Shown: positions 21,227 to 31,406, counted from the first letter of the stretch. The stretch: 64,000 nucleotides of DNA from Terrilactibacillus sp. S3-3 (GCA_030437565.1 CP129291.1:3534001-3598000); one strand, 5' to 3'. Numbers and translations are program-made. The notes: generated by a model from the sequence alone, not told the origin.

Positions 21227-21932
21227 TTACTCCTGATCCGGATTTCTTAAATAATAACCAACGCCGCGCCTTGTAATAATCCAAACAGGGCGGCTCGGGT
21301 TGTCTTCCACTTTTTCCCTTAGACGCCGAACGGTAACATCCACCGTCCTGACATCACCGAAATAATCATAGCCCCAAACGGTTTGCAGCAGGTTTTCGCG
21401 CGTCATCACTTGTCCAAGATGCTTGGCCAGATAGTGCAGCAATTCAAATTCACGGTGTGTCAGTTCAATCACTTCGCCGCGTTTTGTTGCAATGTAAGCA
21501 TCAGGATGGATCACGAGATCACCAATGACAATCTCGTTTCCTTTATCTTCTGCCGATGTCCTGATGATGATGGCGGCGAAGATTAGCCTTGACGCGGGCG
21601 ATCAGTTCGCGATTGCTGAAAGGCTTCGTCACATAATCATCCGCGCCCATTTCCAAACCAAGGACTTTATCAATCTCGGAGTCTTTGGCAGTCAGCATAA
21701 TAATCGGCATATTATGTGTTTTCCTGATTTCACGGCAAACTTCCATTCCGTCTTTTATCGGCAGCATGACATCGAGAAGAACCATGTCTGGATTTTCTTC
21801 TTCCACTTTTTGCAGGGCTTCTTCTCCGTCATAAGCACAAACGACTTCATAGCCTTCTTTTTCCAAGTTAAATTGTAATATATCGGCAATAGGTTGTTGT
21901 TCATCATCCACAACTAATATTTTTTTATCCAT
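21227..21932 (-). CDS. walR: Response regulator WalR, one frameshift
   Basis: OmpR/PhoB-type regulator of about 235 aa, essential in Bacilli. The receiver domain starts [19 protein letters not shown], with the phosphoacceptor Asp in [12 protein letters not shown] and the Lys in [12 protein letters not shown]. The winged helix has [19 protein letters not shown] and [13 protein letters not shown]. The break is near 21540. AGGAGGG fixes the start at 21932. It is first in the operon walRKHIJ. Confidence 0.95.
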
Positions 21933-22024
21933 TGAGGGTTTCCCTCCTGGCGAATTATTTTTCATGTTGTTAACACTTTATTTTAACATACCAAAGATAG
22001 CCCTGTCACAACCGTTTCAAAGCA

Positions 22025-22059
22025 GCAAACCCCCTGGATAATATATCCAGGGGGTTTGC
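22025..22059 (-). terminator. Perfect hairpin between the tRNA cluster and walR
   Basis: GCAAACCCCCTGGATA pairs perfectly with TATCCAGGGGGTTTGC around a 3-base loop. It lies after the tRNA genes (leftward) and about 90 bp before walR, so it ends tRNA transcription. No strong U tract follows on the minus strand. Confidence 0.75.
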
Positions 22060-22125
22060 ACCAAGTTTTTATTGCAACATTGAGTTCTCTTAATAAAAAG
22101 CCATTCAACCATTTTGAATAAAAAA

Positions 22126-22201
<76 letters not shown>

Positions 22202-22473
22202 ATTTATTTGGGTCGGTATTTGTTGCTCTGTCTCTTCCTCTGCAAGCCATTGCTTCGATGCCTTGTGCGCCGAGACAACTCGAAGTTTCTCACAGAAGCC
22301 TATGCTCGCTCGCTCTCTACCGACTGAGCTATCGAGCCATGTTTTTAGGGTCGGTATTGTTTGTCTCTGTCTCTTCCTCTGCAAGCCATTGCTTCGATGC
22401 CTTGTGCGTCGAGACAACTCGAAGTTTCTCACAGAAGCCTATGCTCGCTCTCTACCGACTGAGCTATCGAGCC
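22202..22473 (-). repeat. Two tandem units of about 136 bp, each starting with a 5' tRNA-Phe half
   Basis: Units 22202-22338 and 22339-22473 are nearly identical. In transcript direction each starts with the first 24 bases of tRNA-Phe (acceptor strand and D arm; copies at 22315-22338 and 22450-22473). It then departs into about 110 bp that is not tRNA (contains GAGAAACTTCGAGTTGTC and CAATGGCTTGCAGAGGAAG). The last unit runs into the complete tRNA-Phe. Reading frames across this stretch are by-products, not genes. Confidence 0.85.
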
Positions 22474-22497
22474 ATTTTATCGCAGAAATTATGTAAA

Positions 22498-22573
22498 TGG
22501 CGGATCCGACCGGATTTGAACCGGCGATCTCCTGCGTGACAGGCAGGCATGTTAACCACTACACCACGGATCC
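22498..22573 (-). tRNA. tRNA-Asp (GTC)
   Basis: Minus strand with encoded CCA. Acceptor GGATCCG pairs with CGGATCC, and the anticodon loop CTGTCAC gives GTC. Its D arm GTGTAGTGGTTAACATG is typical of tRNA-Asp. Confidence 0.95.
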
Positions 22574-22652
<79 letters not shown>

Positions 22653-22692
22653 ACAATAATATTTAAATTATCCTTTTTACGGCACAAGCAAT

Positions 22693-22721
22693 ATTTTAAC
22701 ATTGAATGATATTTATTGCAA
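22693..22721 (-). promoter_or_regulatory. Promoter of the tRNA cluster
   Basis: On the minus strand TTGCAA (22716-22721), a 17-base spacer and TAAAAT (22693-22698), about 40 bp upstream of tRNA-fMet. The tRNA genes and the repeat units would be one transcript. Confidence 0.65.
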
Positions 22722-22867
22722 CACTTTTCTCTATATGCACATCTATTATAGAAATTCCAAACACTCTCAAAAGACGCCGGCCAGAATATTTTCCAAAATA
22801 CAAACTGGCAGCGATGCTCAGATCTATGCTTATCCCGGCCCTCGGACTGGACTGTAAAAAAAACTAT

Positions 22868-24259
22868 CTATAAAATAAAATATAGCAATTGGACAAACAC
22901 AGTCAGCAAAATAAGATAAAAGAAAGTGAACGTTAAATTCCAGTTGGACAATTTAAATGGTTTCTCATCCACAATACTTGCCATCATCCCTAAGGTCGCA
23001 TTATACGGTCCCATCAAAAAGGCCGGAATGGCGCCGCCTAGCATAGCAATTGTGACAACGATCGGACACTGGGTTAATAAATCGGCATGAATGGCTTCAG
23101 AAATCAACGCGAGTCCCACTGCCGGATGCAGCCCGATAAAAGCAAGCGCGAAAGGAAAAAGCGGCAGCATGATGAGAAAAGCTTGGATCCCTATAAAATG
23201 AATAAGTGCCTCCACCCATTGATTTAAAATAGTATCCGCACGAGAAACATGAAGTGCTGTAATGAAGAAACCCGCTGAAAGAAAAATAAAGAACTGATTT
23301 TGCATTTTCGACCAATAGGTCTGAAAATGATGGCCGACACTTTGCAAAAAAGGTCTTCCCTTATGAATAAAAAGGCACCAAATGAAAGAAAAGGGAATGA
23401 CCAAGAGGCTTACAAGAAACATGAAATCTAATTTAAAGAAGCGGTCAAAAAGGGTGATAAGCGCATTTAGCAGTAGAACGGCAACCAAAATGTGCAGCAA
23501 GCGTGCCGGATGAAAACGGCTGTTTTGTTCCCGAGCGGCAGACGTTTCATTTTGCGAACGACTCATTTTTCTCTTTCGGCCAGGCTTGAAAAGCAAGGTT
23601 CCGGCTGTCCAATCTAATGCCAGCCCTCCTATGCTTAAAAGCAGCAAATAGGGCAATACTCTCGTGTAGCTGATTGCCGTTAAGCCAAGAACGGTACCTA
23701 CGATCGGCGTGATGGGGCTCCATAACAAAGGCATGGCATAACCGTGAGTGATCGATCGACTCAAATAGCGCTCTTGGTTGTTGACAGAAAATCCGGAAAC
23801 AGCCGGAGATATGGAATAATAGGTCATCGGCAAGGCTGCCAAGTTCATAAACGAGCTAAAAAAATATGAAAGGCCGGATGTGAGCATATAGAGTTGATTT
23901 TCATTTTTAACTTTCCTCTCAATCAGCCCTCTCACTTCATGCGCATACTCTCCAAGCCGAATAGGCAGGGCTAAAATTGGAATGACGGCAAATAACATAA
24001 CCATCTGGATCATTGGGCCAAACGATGTGATATAATGCGGCCAGCTTGTCCCGCTGCCTGCTAGCAAAAGGCTAGGCTACCGGAAAATAAAAAAAAAGAA
24101 GAGTCCAAAAGCCAATCCAAGACCTCTGACATCGCGTAAACTGATCAGCACCGACAGCATTGAAAAAAGAGAGACAAAAAAGTGCAGGCCGTGCAGATTG
24201 GGAAATAGAGAGACAGCAACATTGCACAAAATGGCCATCATGTAGAAGTATTTGATCAT
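22868..24259 (-). CDS. Multi-pass membrane transporter, N-terminal frameshifts
   Basis: About 460 aa with roughly ten to twelve hydrophobic helices, for example SFGPMIQMVMLFAVIPILALP, LTAISYTRVLPYLLLLSIGG, LHILVAVLLLNALITLF and QAFLIMLPLFPFALAFIGLH. The pattern resembles the ion-transporter superfamily of organic-anion carriers, but I do not recognise the exact family. Two indels near 24062-24095 (a ten-T run and a missing T) interrupt helix 3. An operator-like TTTGGTATACCAAA lies 40 bp upstream, which links it to the GntR regulon. The start is uncertain (24259 or 24274) because the ribosome site is weak. Confidence 0.7.
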
Positions 24260-24301
24260 CTTAACACCAACCATACTATTATTATAGTTATATTATAACC
24301 T

Positions 24302-24315
24302 TTTGGTATACCAAA
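24302..24315. promoter_or_regulatory. Operator O1 of the putative GntR regulon
   Basis: Perfect 14-bp palindrome TTTGGTATACCAAA just upstream of the leftward transporter gene. It is the best copy of a motif found beside most genes of this cluster. Confidence 0.65.
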
Positions 24316-24452
24316 TACCATAATGAATTCAATTATTTTAATGTCTTCCCCTCTGTTCGCTCTAGTTAAGCAGTCGTTTTCCAAATCCGCAACGAATAGT
24401 TGACGGTCTTCTGCCTATTGAAGCTGGCCTAAAGCATTGGATATTAATCGTT

Positions 24453-24488
24453 ACCAGATGGCTTTCTAATCATGCATGGCCATCTGGT
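24453..24488. terminator. Hairpin in the 371-bp gap between transporter and ferredoxin genes
   Basis: ACCAGATGGC pairs with GCCATCTGGT around a 16-base loop. The remainder of 24316-24645 holds no gene that I can see, only AT-rich sequence and a long T run at 24660. The hairpin may end the ferredoxin transcript. Confidence 0.5.
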
Positions 24489-24645
24489 AATCTTTCATAT
24501 GAATCAAAAATTTGAGAAGCACTATAAAAAAAAAATAAAGAAGAGAAAAAGATGCGGAATGTTTCCGATCTGAAGCAGCAGAAAACAGAGGATCTATCAT
24601 TTAATTCTTAAAAAGGGCTAGGTTTAAACATGATTAGATACACTT

Positions 24646-24975
24646 TTACGGCGATCCGGTTTTTTTTTTTTTTTTTACACTTTTCGTCACTTCTTCATTC
24701 CACGATATTTTTACATCTCCGTTTTCAACGAATGCTTGGCAGCCCAAACGGTATCCCCTCTTTAACCATTCTTCACCAAGCTTTCTTCTCTCTTGTATTT
24801 TCACTTTATCCAGGAACTCAGCCCCTTCTTCAATTTTAAAAACACAAGTTCCGCAGACTCCGCCTCCACAATGATTGGGAAGCCCGCAATTATATCGCAG
24901 CGACGTTCTAAGAATATTTGATTCTTCAGGTACTTCAATCTCTTTGCCGCTAGTTGTGAAATGAATTTTGACCAT
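24646..24975 (-). CDS. [2Fe-2S] ferredoxin 1
   Basis: Plant-type ferredoxin of about 100 aa. The cluster ligands are in CGGGVCGTC (C-x4-C-x2-C) and in GYRLGCQAF about 29 residues later. The start at 24975 (MVKIHFTTSGKEIEVPEES) has GAGGG six bases upstream. The lysine-rich C-terminus comes from a 17-base homopolymer and is unreliable. It is divergent from the aspartate-dehydrogenase-like gene, with operator-like sites between. It probably carries electrons to the diiron oxidase of this cluster. Confidence 0.85.
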   Translation of the reverse strand: MVKIHFTTSGKEIEVPEESNILRTSLRYNCGLPNHCGGGVCGTCVFKIEEGAEFLDKVKIQERRKLGEEWLKRGYRLGCQAFVENGDVKISWNEEVTKSVKKKKKTGSP

Positions 24976-25012
24976 TCTATTCCCTCTTTTCATTTAAGAT
25001 GACACTGCCTAC

Positions 25013-25027
25013 GGTATACAATATACC
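25013..25027. promoter_or_regulatory. Operator O2 upstream of ferredoxin 1
   Basis: Inverted repeat GGTATA-caa-TATACC, a spaced variant of the cluster motif, 38 bp upstream of the ferredoxin start. Confidence 0.5.
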
Positions 25028-25098
25028 ATATTTCTTAGTTCGCCACAACCATAAAATTATTAAATTTAAAATTTTCTTATTTTTATTATATAATTATA

Positions 25099-25109
25099 TT
25101 GTATACCAA
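25099..25109. promoter_or_regulatory. Operator O3 upstream of the aspartate-dehydrogenase-like gene
   Basis: TTGTATACCAA followed by a half site ATACC, 38 bp upstream of the start codon at 25147. Confidence 0.55.
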
Positions 25110-25146
25110 ATACCGAATAAATTAAATAAAAAGGAAGGGAAATATC

Positions 25147-25965
25147 ATGTTAAACGTTGGCTTAATAGGGTATGGAGCAGTTGGAAAAGATGTGGCGAAA
25201 TATATCAAGGAAGAGAAAGCAGGGGATGTTCAGCTTAAAGCCGTTCTTGTCCGCAAAAAAGAAAAGTACAACCAGCTTTTAAAAGACTTGGATTGTGCCG
25301 TCTATGATAACAAAGGATGAAGAGGCATTTTTCCACTCATCCCTTGATGTTATTATCGAAAATGCAGGGCACAAGGCCGTTTATCAATACGCCGTCAAAT
25401 CCTTATCATCCGGCAGCCACTTTATTGCGATATCTGTGGGTGCCTTGGCTGATCAAGACTTATTGAACCGCATAGAAGAAACAGCTAAAAAATATCAGCA
25501 AAAACTTTTTTTGCCATCTGCTGCTATTGCCGGGCTGGATAGAATTGCCGCCGCATCATTAAATGATATTGATGAAATCAAATTAGTAACCCGCAAGCCC
25601 GTCAATGCCTGGAAGGGGACGCTGGCTGAACAAATGGTGAATTTAGATACCGTGACGGAGCCCTGTTGCATATATGACGGGTATGCTAAAGAATCGGCTA
25701 CATTATTCCCGCAAAGCACAAACGTGTCGGCCACATTAAGCCTGGCCGGGATTGGCTTTGAAAAAACAAAGGTACAGGTATTTGTTGATCCGGGCAAAAA
25801 AAAAACAATTCACACCAAGTGATCGCTAAAGGTCGTTTTGGCAAGCTGGAAATAAAAGTGCAAAATACACCCTCCGCCGCTAACCCTAAATCTGGTTACA
25901 TCGTCGCAATGAGCATCTGCAAGGTGTTGAAGGATTTATCGTCTCCTATTGTTGTCGGCATTTAG
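25147..25965 (+). CDS. nadX: Aspartate dehydrogenase-like protein, two frameshifts
   Basis: About 270 aa of the NadX/DUF108 family. The Rossmann motif VGLIGYGAVGKDVAKYI comes first, then IIENAGHKAVYQYAV, PSAAIAGLDRIAAASL, VNAWKGT and the C-terminal SGYIVAMSICKVLKDLSSPIV. Breaks near 25308 and 25797 (nine-A run) are restored by single-base changes. Family members oxidise or form L-aspartate with NAD(P); in catabolic clusters they may act on other amines or amino acids. Its own operator-like site and its placement divergent from ferredoxin 1 tie it to the cluster. Confidence 0.78.
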
Positions 25966-25984
25966 GTTAGCTAAAAAAAAAAAT

Positions 25985-26020
25985 AACTAAGCTGCCAATA
26001 ACTTGCAGCTTAGTTTATTT
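25985..26020. terminator. Bidirectional terminator between nadX-like gene and the GntR gene
   Basis: CTAAGCTGC pairs with GCAGCTTAG around a 9-base loop. It is preceded by ten A and followed by a T-rich stretch, so it works for both convergent genes. Confidence 0.85.
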
Positions 26021-26041
26021 TTTGTTTCTCTTTCAGCTTCT

Positions 26042-26691
26042 CTATATAAGAGATGTAAGCTTTCTTTGAATGGCAATATGAATGCTTGTTAAATCCTGGG
26101 CCAAATCAACTTCTTTGTTTCTTACAGCCTTCATAATCTCAATATGTTCTTTGAGTGATTCCTTTCGTCTTCCCGGTGTTTCATATCCCATATTTGCCGA
26201 CATTTGTATATAATCAGTCAACCCTGATAAAATCTCAAACAATTTTGGGCTCTTGGCTGATTTATACAAAAGCAAGTTCATTTCGATATGCTCATTATCA
26301 AAATCTTTTTCCGATTCTATCTCCAATGCCCGCAATTCCTCAATTTTTTCATCAAACTCTTTTTGGGTCTCCTCATCGATCCTTTGGGCTGCCAGTTTAG
26401 CCGCCAAAACCTCCAATGATGACAAAATCGTGAAGACTTCAATGACATCTGCCTCAGACACATTTGATACAATGACGCCTTTCCTTGGCACGGTTTTAAC
26501 AAAACCTTGCGATTCCAGCCGAAATAATGCTTCCCGGATTGGTGTCCGGCTAATGTTGAGTTTAGCTGCAGCGTCCTTTCAATTAAACGATCGCCCGGTT
26601 TGAAATAACCTTCAAGAATTAATTCCTTTAAATATCTGTAGGCATGCTCACGGACCGATAGTAAATTATCTTCTTCCCACTCTGAATGCAT
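26042..26691 (-). CDS. GntR-family regulator with FCD domain, one frameshift
   Basis: About 216 aa. The N-terminal winged helix reads EHAYRYLKELILEGYFKPGDRLIERTL. A single-base loss near 26573 follows, and then the recognition helix continues as LNISRTPIREALFRLESQGFV. The C-terminal FCD ligand domain has EVLAAKLAAQRID, and the metal-binding pattern (D/N-x-H-x-x-L) is seen in DNEHIEMNLLLYKSAKS, with later His residues in LKEHIEIM and SIHIAIQRK. It is the only local regulator and the best candidate to bind the GTATACC motifs. It probably responds to a carboxylate substrate. I choose the ATG at 26691 by ribosome-site spacing. Confidence 0.85.
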
Positions 26692-26859
26692 CATCATCAC
26701 CTACCTTTTAGTTTATCCAATTTTTATCTCTTTGTCTTGTATAATTTTAACAATATTTCGTCAAAAGTCATACAATTTAAAATATATCTTTTCTTGTAAT
26801 AAGAGTAGGTGATCATTTGCGTGAAGGAAAGCTGGGAATATTTTAAGTTCCCTTCCTCT

Positions 26860-27382
26860 TTATATACCCCTGGCACTTATTGGACAAAATACTGCTTTTT
26901 TTTTTTATATCAGGAACAGCATCAACCTCTAAGCCATTCTTTCCTGCATATTGCTGCAGAGCTTGAAGAGCGGCCAGCCCCACAGCCGTGTCTTGCTTGC
27001 CGTTTCCTCCGCTTACGCCCACTCCGCCGATCACTTCTCCGTTTACAACGATCGGAAATCCACCGACAAATAACGCAAATTTGCCGGGAAGCATATGCTG
27101 AATGCCAAAGGCTTCATTTCCTGGAAGCGCAGGCCCATTGGGCTCTTTATTAAATAGGTGGGTAGAACGCTTATGCCCGGCTGCGGTAAAAGCCTTAGCG
27201 AAAGAAATCTCCGGACCGGTAATCCGGGCATGGTTCATGCGTTCAAGGGCAATAAGATGACCGCCGTCGTCCACTATAGCAATCGCTTCAGCAACGCCTA
27301 TTTCCTCCGACTTTTTCTTTGCCGCCTCAATCAATCATCAGTTTTGCTTCCTCAAGTTCAAGTTTTAAGACTTTTTTTGCAT
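26860..27382 (-). CDS. GlcG/HbpS-like (DUF336) protein, frameshifts
   Basis: About 140-170 aa of the heme-degrading-like DUF336 family. Recognisable stretches are EIGVAEAIAIVDDGGHLIAL, RITGPEISFAKAFTAAGHKRS and GGFPIVVNGEVIGGVGVSGGN. The N-terminus (KKVLKLELEEAKLMID) precedes an extra T near 27334. The C-terminus after VPDIKK is broken by an A run near 26900; corrected it ends CPISARGI at 26860. GlcG-like proteins accompany glycolate and diol catabolism, with an unclear role. It lies downstream of the aldehyde dehydrogenase gene on the same strand. Confidence 0.8.
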
Positions 27383-27416
27383 ACACGTTCCTCCTCGAAT
27401 ATACGATGTGACTCAT

Positions 27417-28880
27417 TCAAAAGCCGATATAAACTGTTTTTGTCTGCGTGAAAAATTCAAGACCTACTCTGCCGGATTCACGAAAAGTCGATGTACTGGA
27501 TTTTTTTAATCCGCCAAATGGCGCGTTGATTAAATTGCCGGTTGTTGTGCGATTAATTTTTACCGTACCGGCCTGAATATCTCGTGCGAACCTATGGGCT
27601 GTTTTCAAATGGTTGGTCACAATCGAAGCGGATAAACCATATTCTACACTATTTGCAATTCTTACGGCCTCTTCATATGTCTCAGCATCCATCACAGCTA
27701 TAACAGGCCCGAAGATCTCGTCATTTGCAATTCGCATAGATGGCGTTACATCAGCAAATATGGCCGGTTGAATATAAAAGCCCCCCTCAAACTTACCATC
27801 CGTTAACTGACGGCCGCCGTAAACAAGTTTGGCCCCTTCGGCTTGGCCGATGCTAATATAATTTAATACATTTTTAAGTTGTCTCTTATTTGCAAGCGGT
27901 CCCATATCGGCGTCTTCGTCAAAGCCATCTCCAATTTTTAATGCTTTGGTTCTTTCGATTAATTTTTCTATAAAATGCTCCTTGACATCTTTCATCACAA
28001 TAACACGGCTGGTTCCTGTACAAGCTTGGCCTGAAAGCGAAAACCCGCCGTTTATCGTTAATTTTACGGCTGTTTCAATACGCGCATCATCCATAACGAT
28101 GATGGGGTTTTTCCCGCCCAGTTCCATTTGTGTCCGGGTGACAAGCGACACCTTTTTATGAATCTGTTCACCTGCTGAAGTTGATCCGGTAAATGTGACA
28201 GCCTTTATGGAAGGATGAGAGACTAAGAGATCGCCAATATCCGCGGCCCGCCCGGTAACAAAGTTGACAACCCCCTCCGGTATGCCTGCTTTATGTAAAG
28301 CTTCAACCAGACGGTAAGCAATTAAAGGCGTATCGGATGACGGTTTAAAGACGACTGTGTTTCCTGTTATCAATGCAGGTGCTATTTTTCTTGCCGGAAT
28401 GGAAAGGGGAAAATTCCAAGGTGTGATCACTGTCACTACGCCGAGGGGTTCTCTTTTGGTGGAGACGTTCATGTTCGGATCATCATTTGGAAAGGTTTCG
28501 CCAGTGAGGCTTTGTCCTTCAAACGCATAATAGCGAAAAGTTTGCGCTGATCTCATGACCTCCTTTCTGGCATTAGCCAGCGACTTTCCCTCTTCACGTG
28601 TCAATTCCGCCGCAAGTGATTCGAGATGATGCTCCAGTATATCTGCTGTTTTATTTAAAATGGCTGCTTTTTTCGATAAGGGTATCATCGCCCATTGAGG
28701 AAAGGCTTTGCTGGCCGATTCTACAGCAAGCTGAACATCCCGCTTGTCGGATGCTTGAAAAATACCGATAACATCTTGGGAAGATGCCGGGTTTATGCTT
28801 TGAAAGGTCTGATGACTCAGTGATTCTGCCCAAACACCGCCAATATAATTTTTAAATGTCTCAATCTCAGTTTTGAGCAT
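27417..28880 (-). CDS. NAD(P)-dependent aldehyde dehydrogenase
   Basis: Intact 487-aa enzyme. The general-base Glu is in MELGGKNPIIV and the nucleophile Cys in SGQACTGTSRV. VITPWNFPLSIPARKIAPAL and TFTGSTSAGEQI form the cofactor site, and NDEIFGPVIAVMDAETYEEA is the EIFGPV motif. The family ranges from benzaldehyde to short-chain semialdehydes, and the substrate cannot be fixed by sequence alone. It would oxidise an aldehyde released by an upstream step, possibly the diiron oxidase encoded next to it. It is probably co-transcribed with that gene. Confidence 0.93.
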   Translation of the reverse strand: MLKTEIETFKNYIGGVWAESLSHQTFQSINPASSQDVIGIFQASDKRDVQLAVESASKAFPQWAMIPLSKKAAILNKTADILEHHLESLAAELTREEGKSLANARKEVMRSAQTFRYYAFEGQSLTGETFPNDDPNMNVSTKREPLGVVTVITPWNFPLSIPARKIAPALITGNTVVFKPSSDTPLIAYRLVEALHKAGIPEGVVNFVTGRAADIGDLLVSHPSIKAVTFTGSTSAGEQIHKKVSLVTRTQMELGGKNPIIVMDDARIETAVKLTINGGFSLSGQACTGTSRVIVMKDVKEHFIEKLIERTKALKIGDGFDEDADMGPLANKRQLKNVLNYISIGQAEGAKLVYGGRQLTDGKFEGGFYIQPAIFADVTPSMRIANDEIFGPVIAVMDAETYEEAVRIANSVEYGLSASIVTNHLKTAHRFARDIQAGTVKINRTTTGNLINAPFGGLKKSSTSTFRESGRVGLEFFTQTKTVYIGF

Positions 28881-28982
28881 CATATCGCCTCCGTTATGAT
28901 GAATAAAATGGCAGCTTCCGTCAAGCAGGAAACCGCCATAATACTCATTCTTTTTCTATTGCTCTGATAATTAGCGGCATCA

Positions 28983-29707
28983 TTATGCTTTCAGGGCGCC
29001 AAGATCTTCTTCAAGATAGGCTTTCCAAAGTCCGTCCATATACATCCGGCGAAGCTTGGCTCCTACCCGGACAATTTCAATGCATGCATTGTTGTTGAAG
29101 TTCCGGTGTATCGGCGTGTTCAAGAACAATTTTGTAACCACGTTCTCCGTGAATTTCATCTGATACAATGTGCAAATCGAAAAATTCAATTTCATCATCA
29201 GTAAAGCCATATTTTTCTCTTAATACCGGGGTTTGTCTCCGATAAATAGACGGCACTTGAGATTCCAGCCCAACCACCAGTCCTGCTGTGGCCACAACAA
29301 AGTTCTCTCTAGAGGCAACCGCATAGCACCAGCTTTGGAGCCCCAGGGTTGTAGGCGTCATATTATGAGGATCTTTCACACGTTCCCGGGTCGTCCCGCA
29401 TGCTTCAGCAAATCGAATCAGGAGATCCGTATGGCGGGTGGCTGCAATTTCTTCTTCGTACATGTTTTGTAAAATAAAGTCCTTGGCGCTTTGGTATTTT
29501 TCAACATCCGGCGTGTTATGATAAATATAAGCTAAGTATTCGGCAAATGGCCCGACATAGTGATAGTGATTTTCCATCTTGCAAAATGCTTTCTTTCAAG
29601 TTTGCCGTCGCCCCACGCTACAGTAAATGGAGCCTTACTACTAGCATTTCCTTTAATCGCATCTTCCAGCTCTTTCCGAAACTCTTCTTTAGACAATAAT
29701 TCTGCCA
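28983..29707 (-). CDS. Heme-oxygenase-like diiron oxidase (PqqC/CADD-like), two frameshifts
   Basis: About 240 aa, all-helical. The six metal ligands expected of the heme-oxygenase-like diiron oxidase family can be placed: E-x6-H in EEIAATRH, E in GLESQVPSIY, and H-x3-D-x2-H in HIVSDEIH. PFTVAWGDGKLERKHFARW and NHYHYVGPFAEYLAYIYH form the N-terminal helices. Breaks lie near 29572 and 29090. Family members use O2 for oxidative decarboxylation, N-oxygenation or C-C cleavage and need external electrons. Two operator-like sites lie upstream, and two ferredoxins and a ferredoxin reductase belong to the same putative regulon. A PQQ-type role is less likely because no other pqq genes are present. 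Confidence 0.8.
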
Positions 29708-29755
29708 TTTTGTTCATCCTCCTTATTTTTTATCAGACCCAAGGGCCTTATTGTA

Positions 29756-29770
29756 TTTTGTATACCAAAA
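29756..29770. promoter_or_regulatory. Operator O4 upstream of the diiron oxidase gene
   Basis: Near-perfect palindrome TTTTGTATACCAAAA about 50 bp upstream of the start codon. Confidence 0.6.
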
Positions 29771-29850
29771 ATGTGAAATGATGTATCCATTAAATTAGCC
29801 ATTTAATAATAATCGCTAACTTAATTTCTACTAAAAATTTTAATTTGGCA

Positions 29851-29863
29851 TTTGGTATCCCAA
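29851..29863. promoter_or_regulatory. Operator O5, second site upstream of the diiron oxidase gene
   Basis: TTTGGTATCCCAA, one base off the core palindrome, preceded by TTTGGCA as at site O6. Two sites 95 bp apart could support looping. Confidence 0.5.
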
Positions 29864-29943
29864 TGATCCTATCATAAATCATATTTTTTGATTTGTAAAC
29901 ACTTTTAGAAATCTTTATAATTTTAAAAAATAATCGTTTCTTT

Positions 29944-31406
29944 TTACCAAATAATCACGGCCACAATAGTAGACACAATCAACCCTGCCATGACCGGAAT
30001 AAAATTTCTTCGGGCAAGTTCCAGGACGGATACCCGGCAAAAACCGGCAATCGCAACTAGCGATGACCAAGCAATTAATGTACCGCCCCCGGTCCAAACA
30101 GAACCCATTTGACCAATAGCTGAGAGGGTATCGCTATCAATTCCCGTATTATGAGTCATGGCGCCTGAAAGTGCCCCGACAAGCGGCAAGCCGGAAAACC
30201 CTGACCCGTCCAGTCCGGTGATAATGCCGACAGCCAATATCACAAAACCCGCTAAAAAGCCGTTGTCCGGTATATAGGATTGGCCGGCCTGAATAATATC
30301 AAACAGGAATGCAGGGGTTAGCTTGTCCGGAAATGGATAAAATAGCACCGGAAAAATCTGAGCTTCCTAAGAAGAAAAAACCGGCAATCGGGATGACAGG
30401 ACCCATTGCCCGAAAAGCAAAGACAAATCCCTCAGTGAGATGATCGCCGATCTTATCCAAAGCGTCCATACGCCAGTAAGCCAGACAGGCTAAAATCAGC
30501 AATAAAGTCGCTACCCCTCCAATAAAGGCTGCACCGTCGCCGCCCTCAAATCCTCCCATATTTGAAGGGCCGAATTTTGTTGAAAAACAAACACACCATC
30601 ACAGCAAGCAATGAAAGAGGGACAATCACGGCAAAGAATTTTCCCCATTTTTCCCGGCTTTTTTTCTTCTTTACTGCCGTTGATTCAGCCGTTGCGGCGA
30701 TCTCATCGGTTCCTGAATGCGTATTTACCGGATTAATCAACGCCAACTCTTTTTCCGATATTTCACTGTTTGGTTTCCGAATTGTTTTTCTGATGCTTAA
30801 ATAGGACAACCCAAGAGCAATCCCGCCCGTAATTAATGAAAGAATCAACGCTTTATCCGCCACTCCTGCTGTCTTTATTCCCGCAGCTTTGGCCGTCAAC
30901 ATCGGTGCAACTTGCATGATATAATCCGAAGAGAGTGCCATCCCCTGACCGACAATGGCGACGGTCATGGCTACCGCCATACTTGGCAGCCCAGCTCTGA
31001 CCGCTGCCGGCAGAAGCAAAGCACAGATTAACGGCACGGCCGGAGTCGGCCAGAAAAATAAAGACAAAACGTAGGTCGTGACAATCAAAATCAAAAAGGC
31101 TAAATGCCCATTTTTCATGATCTTCTGTAAAGGGGCAATCATCCTTTCATCGGCCCCCAGATCTTTCAGGGCGTGCAGGAGTGCCATCATTAGTGTGATG
31201 ATTAAAAATATGCTGAATAATTCTTTTGCAGCCACTAAATTAGCATTAAACAAGGCTTTGAATCCTTCAACAATCGAGAGTTTATATACGCTGGCGACCA
31301 AGAAAGTGCCTATAAGTGTTGGCAAAACAATGCCCCTGCGACAAATCATCGTGATGATGACAAGCAATGTCACAATACCATATATCCAGTGAGCAGCAAC
31401 TGCCAA
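29944..31406 (-). CDS. GntP/IT-superfamily-like permease, frameshifts
   Basis: About 485 aa with ten or more membrane helices: HWIYGIVTLLVIITMICRR, ELFSIFLIITLMMALLHAL, AFLILIVTTYVLSLFFWPTP, then after breaks near 30570 and 30345 the second half with GPVIPIAGFFFLGSSDFSG and GFVILAVGIITGLDGSGFSG. A charged cytoplasmic loop separates the halves. It resembles gluconate/organic-acid permeases, but I cannot name the substrate. The TTG start at 31406 follows AAGGGGTG. It lies downstream of the creatininase-like gene on the same strand and is likely the uptake system for the pathway. Confidence 0.75.

Noticed and set aside
19374..21932. Programmed frameshifting in walR and walK
   Set aside because: Breaks occur at many unrelated homopolymers across the window with no conserved slippery site or stimulatory structure; sequencing error is simpler.
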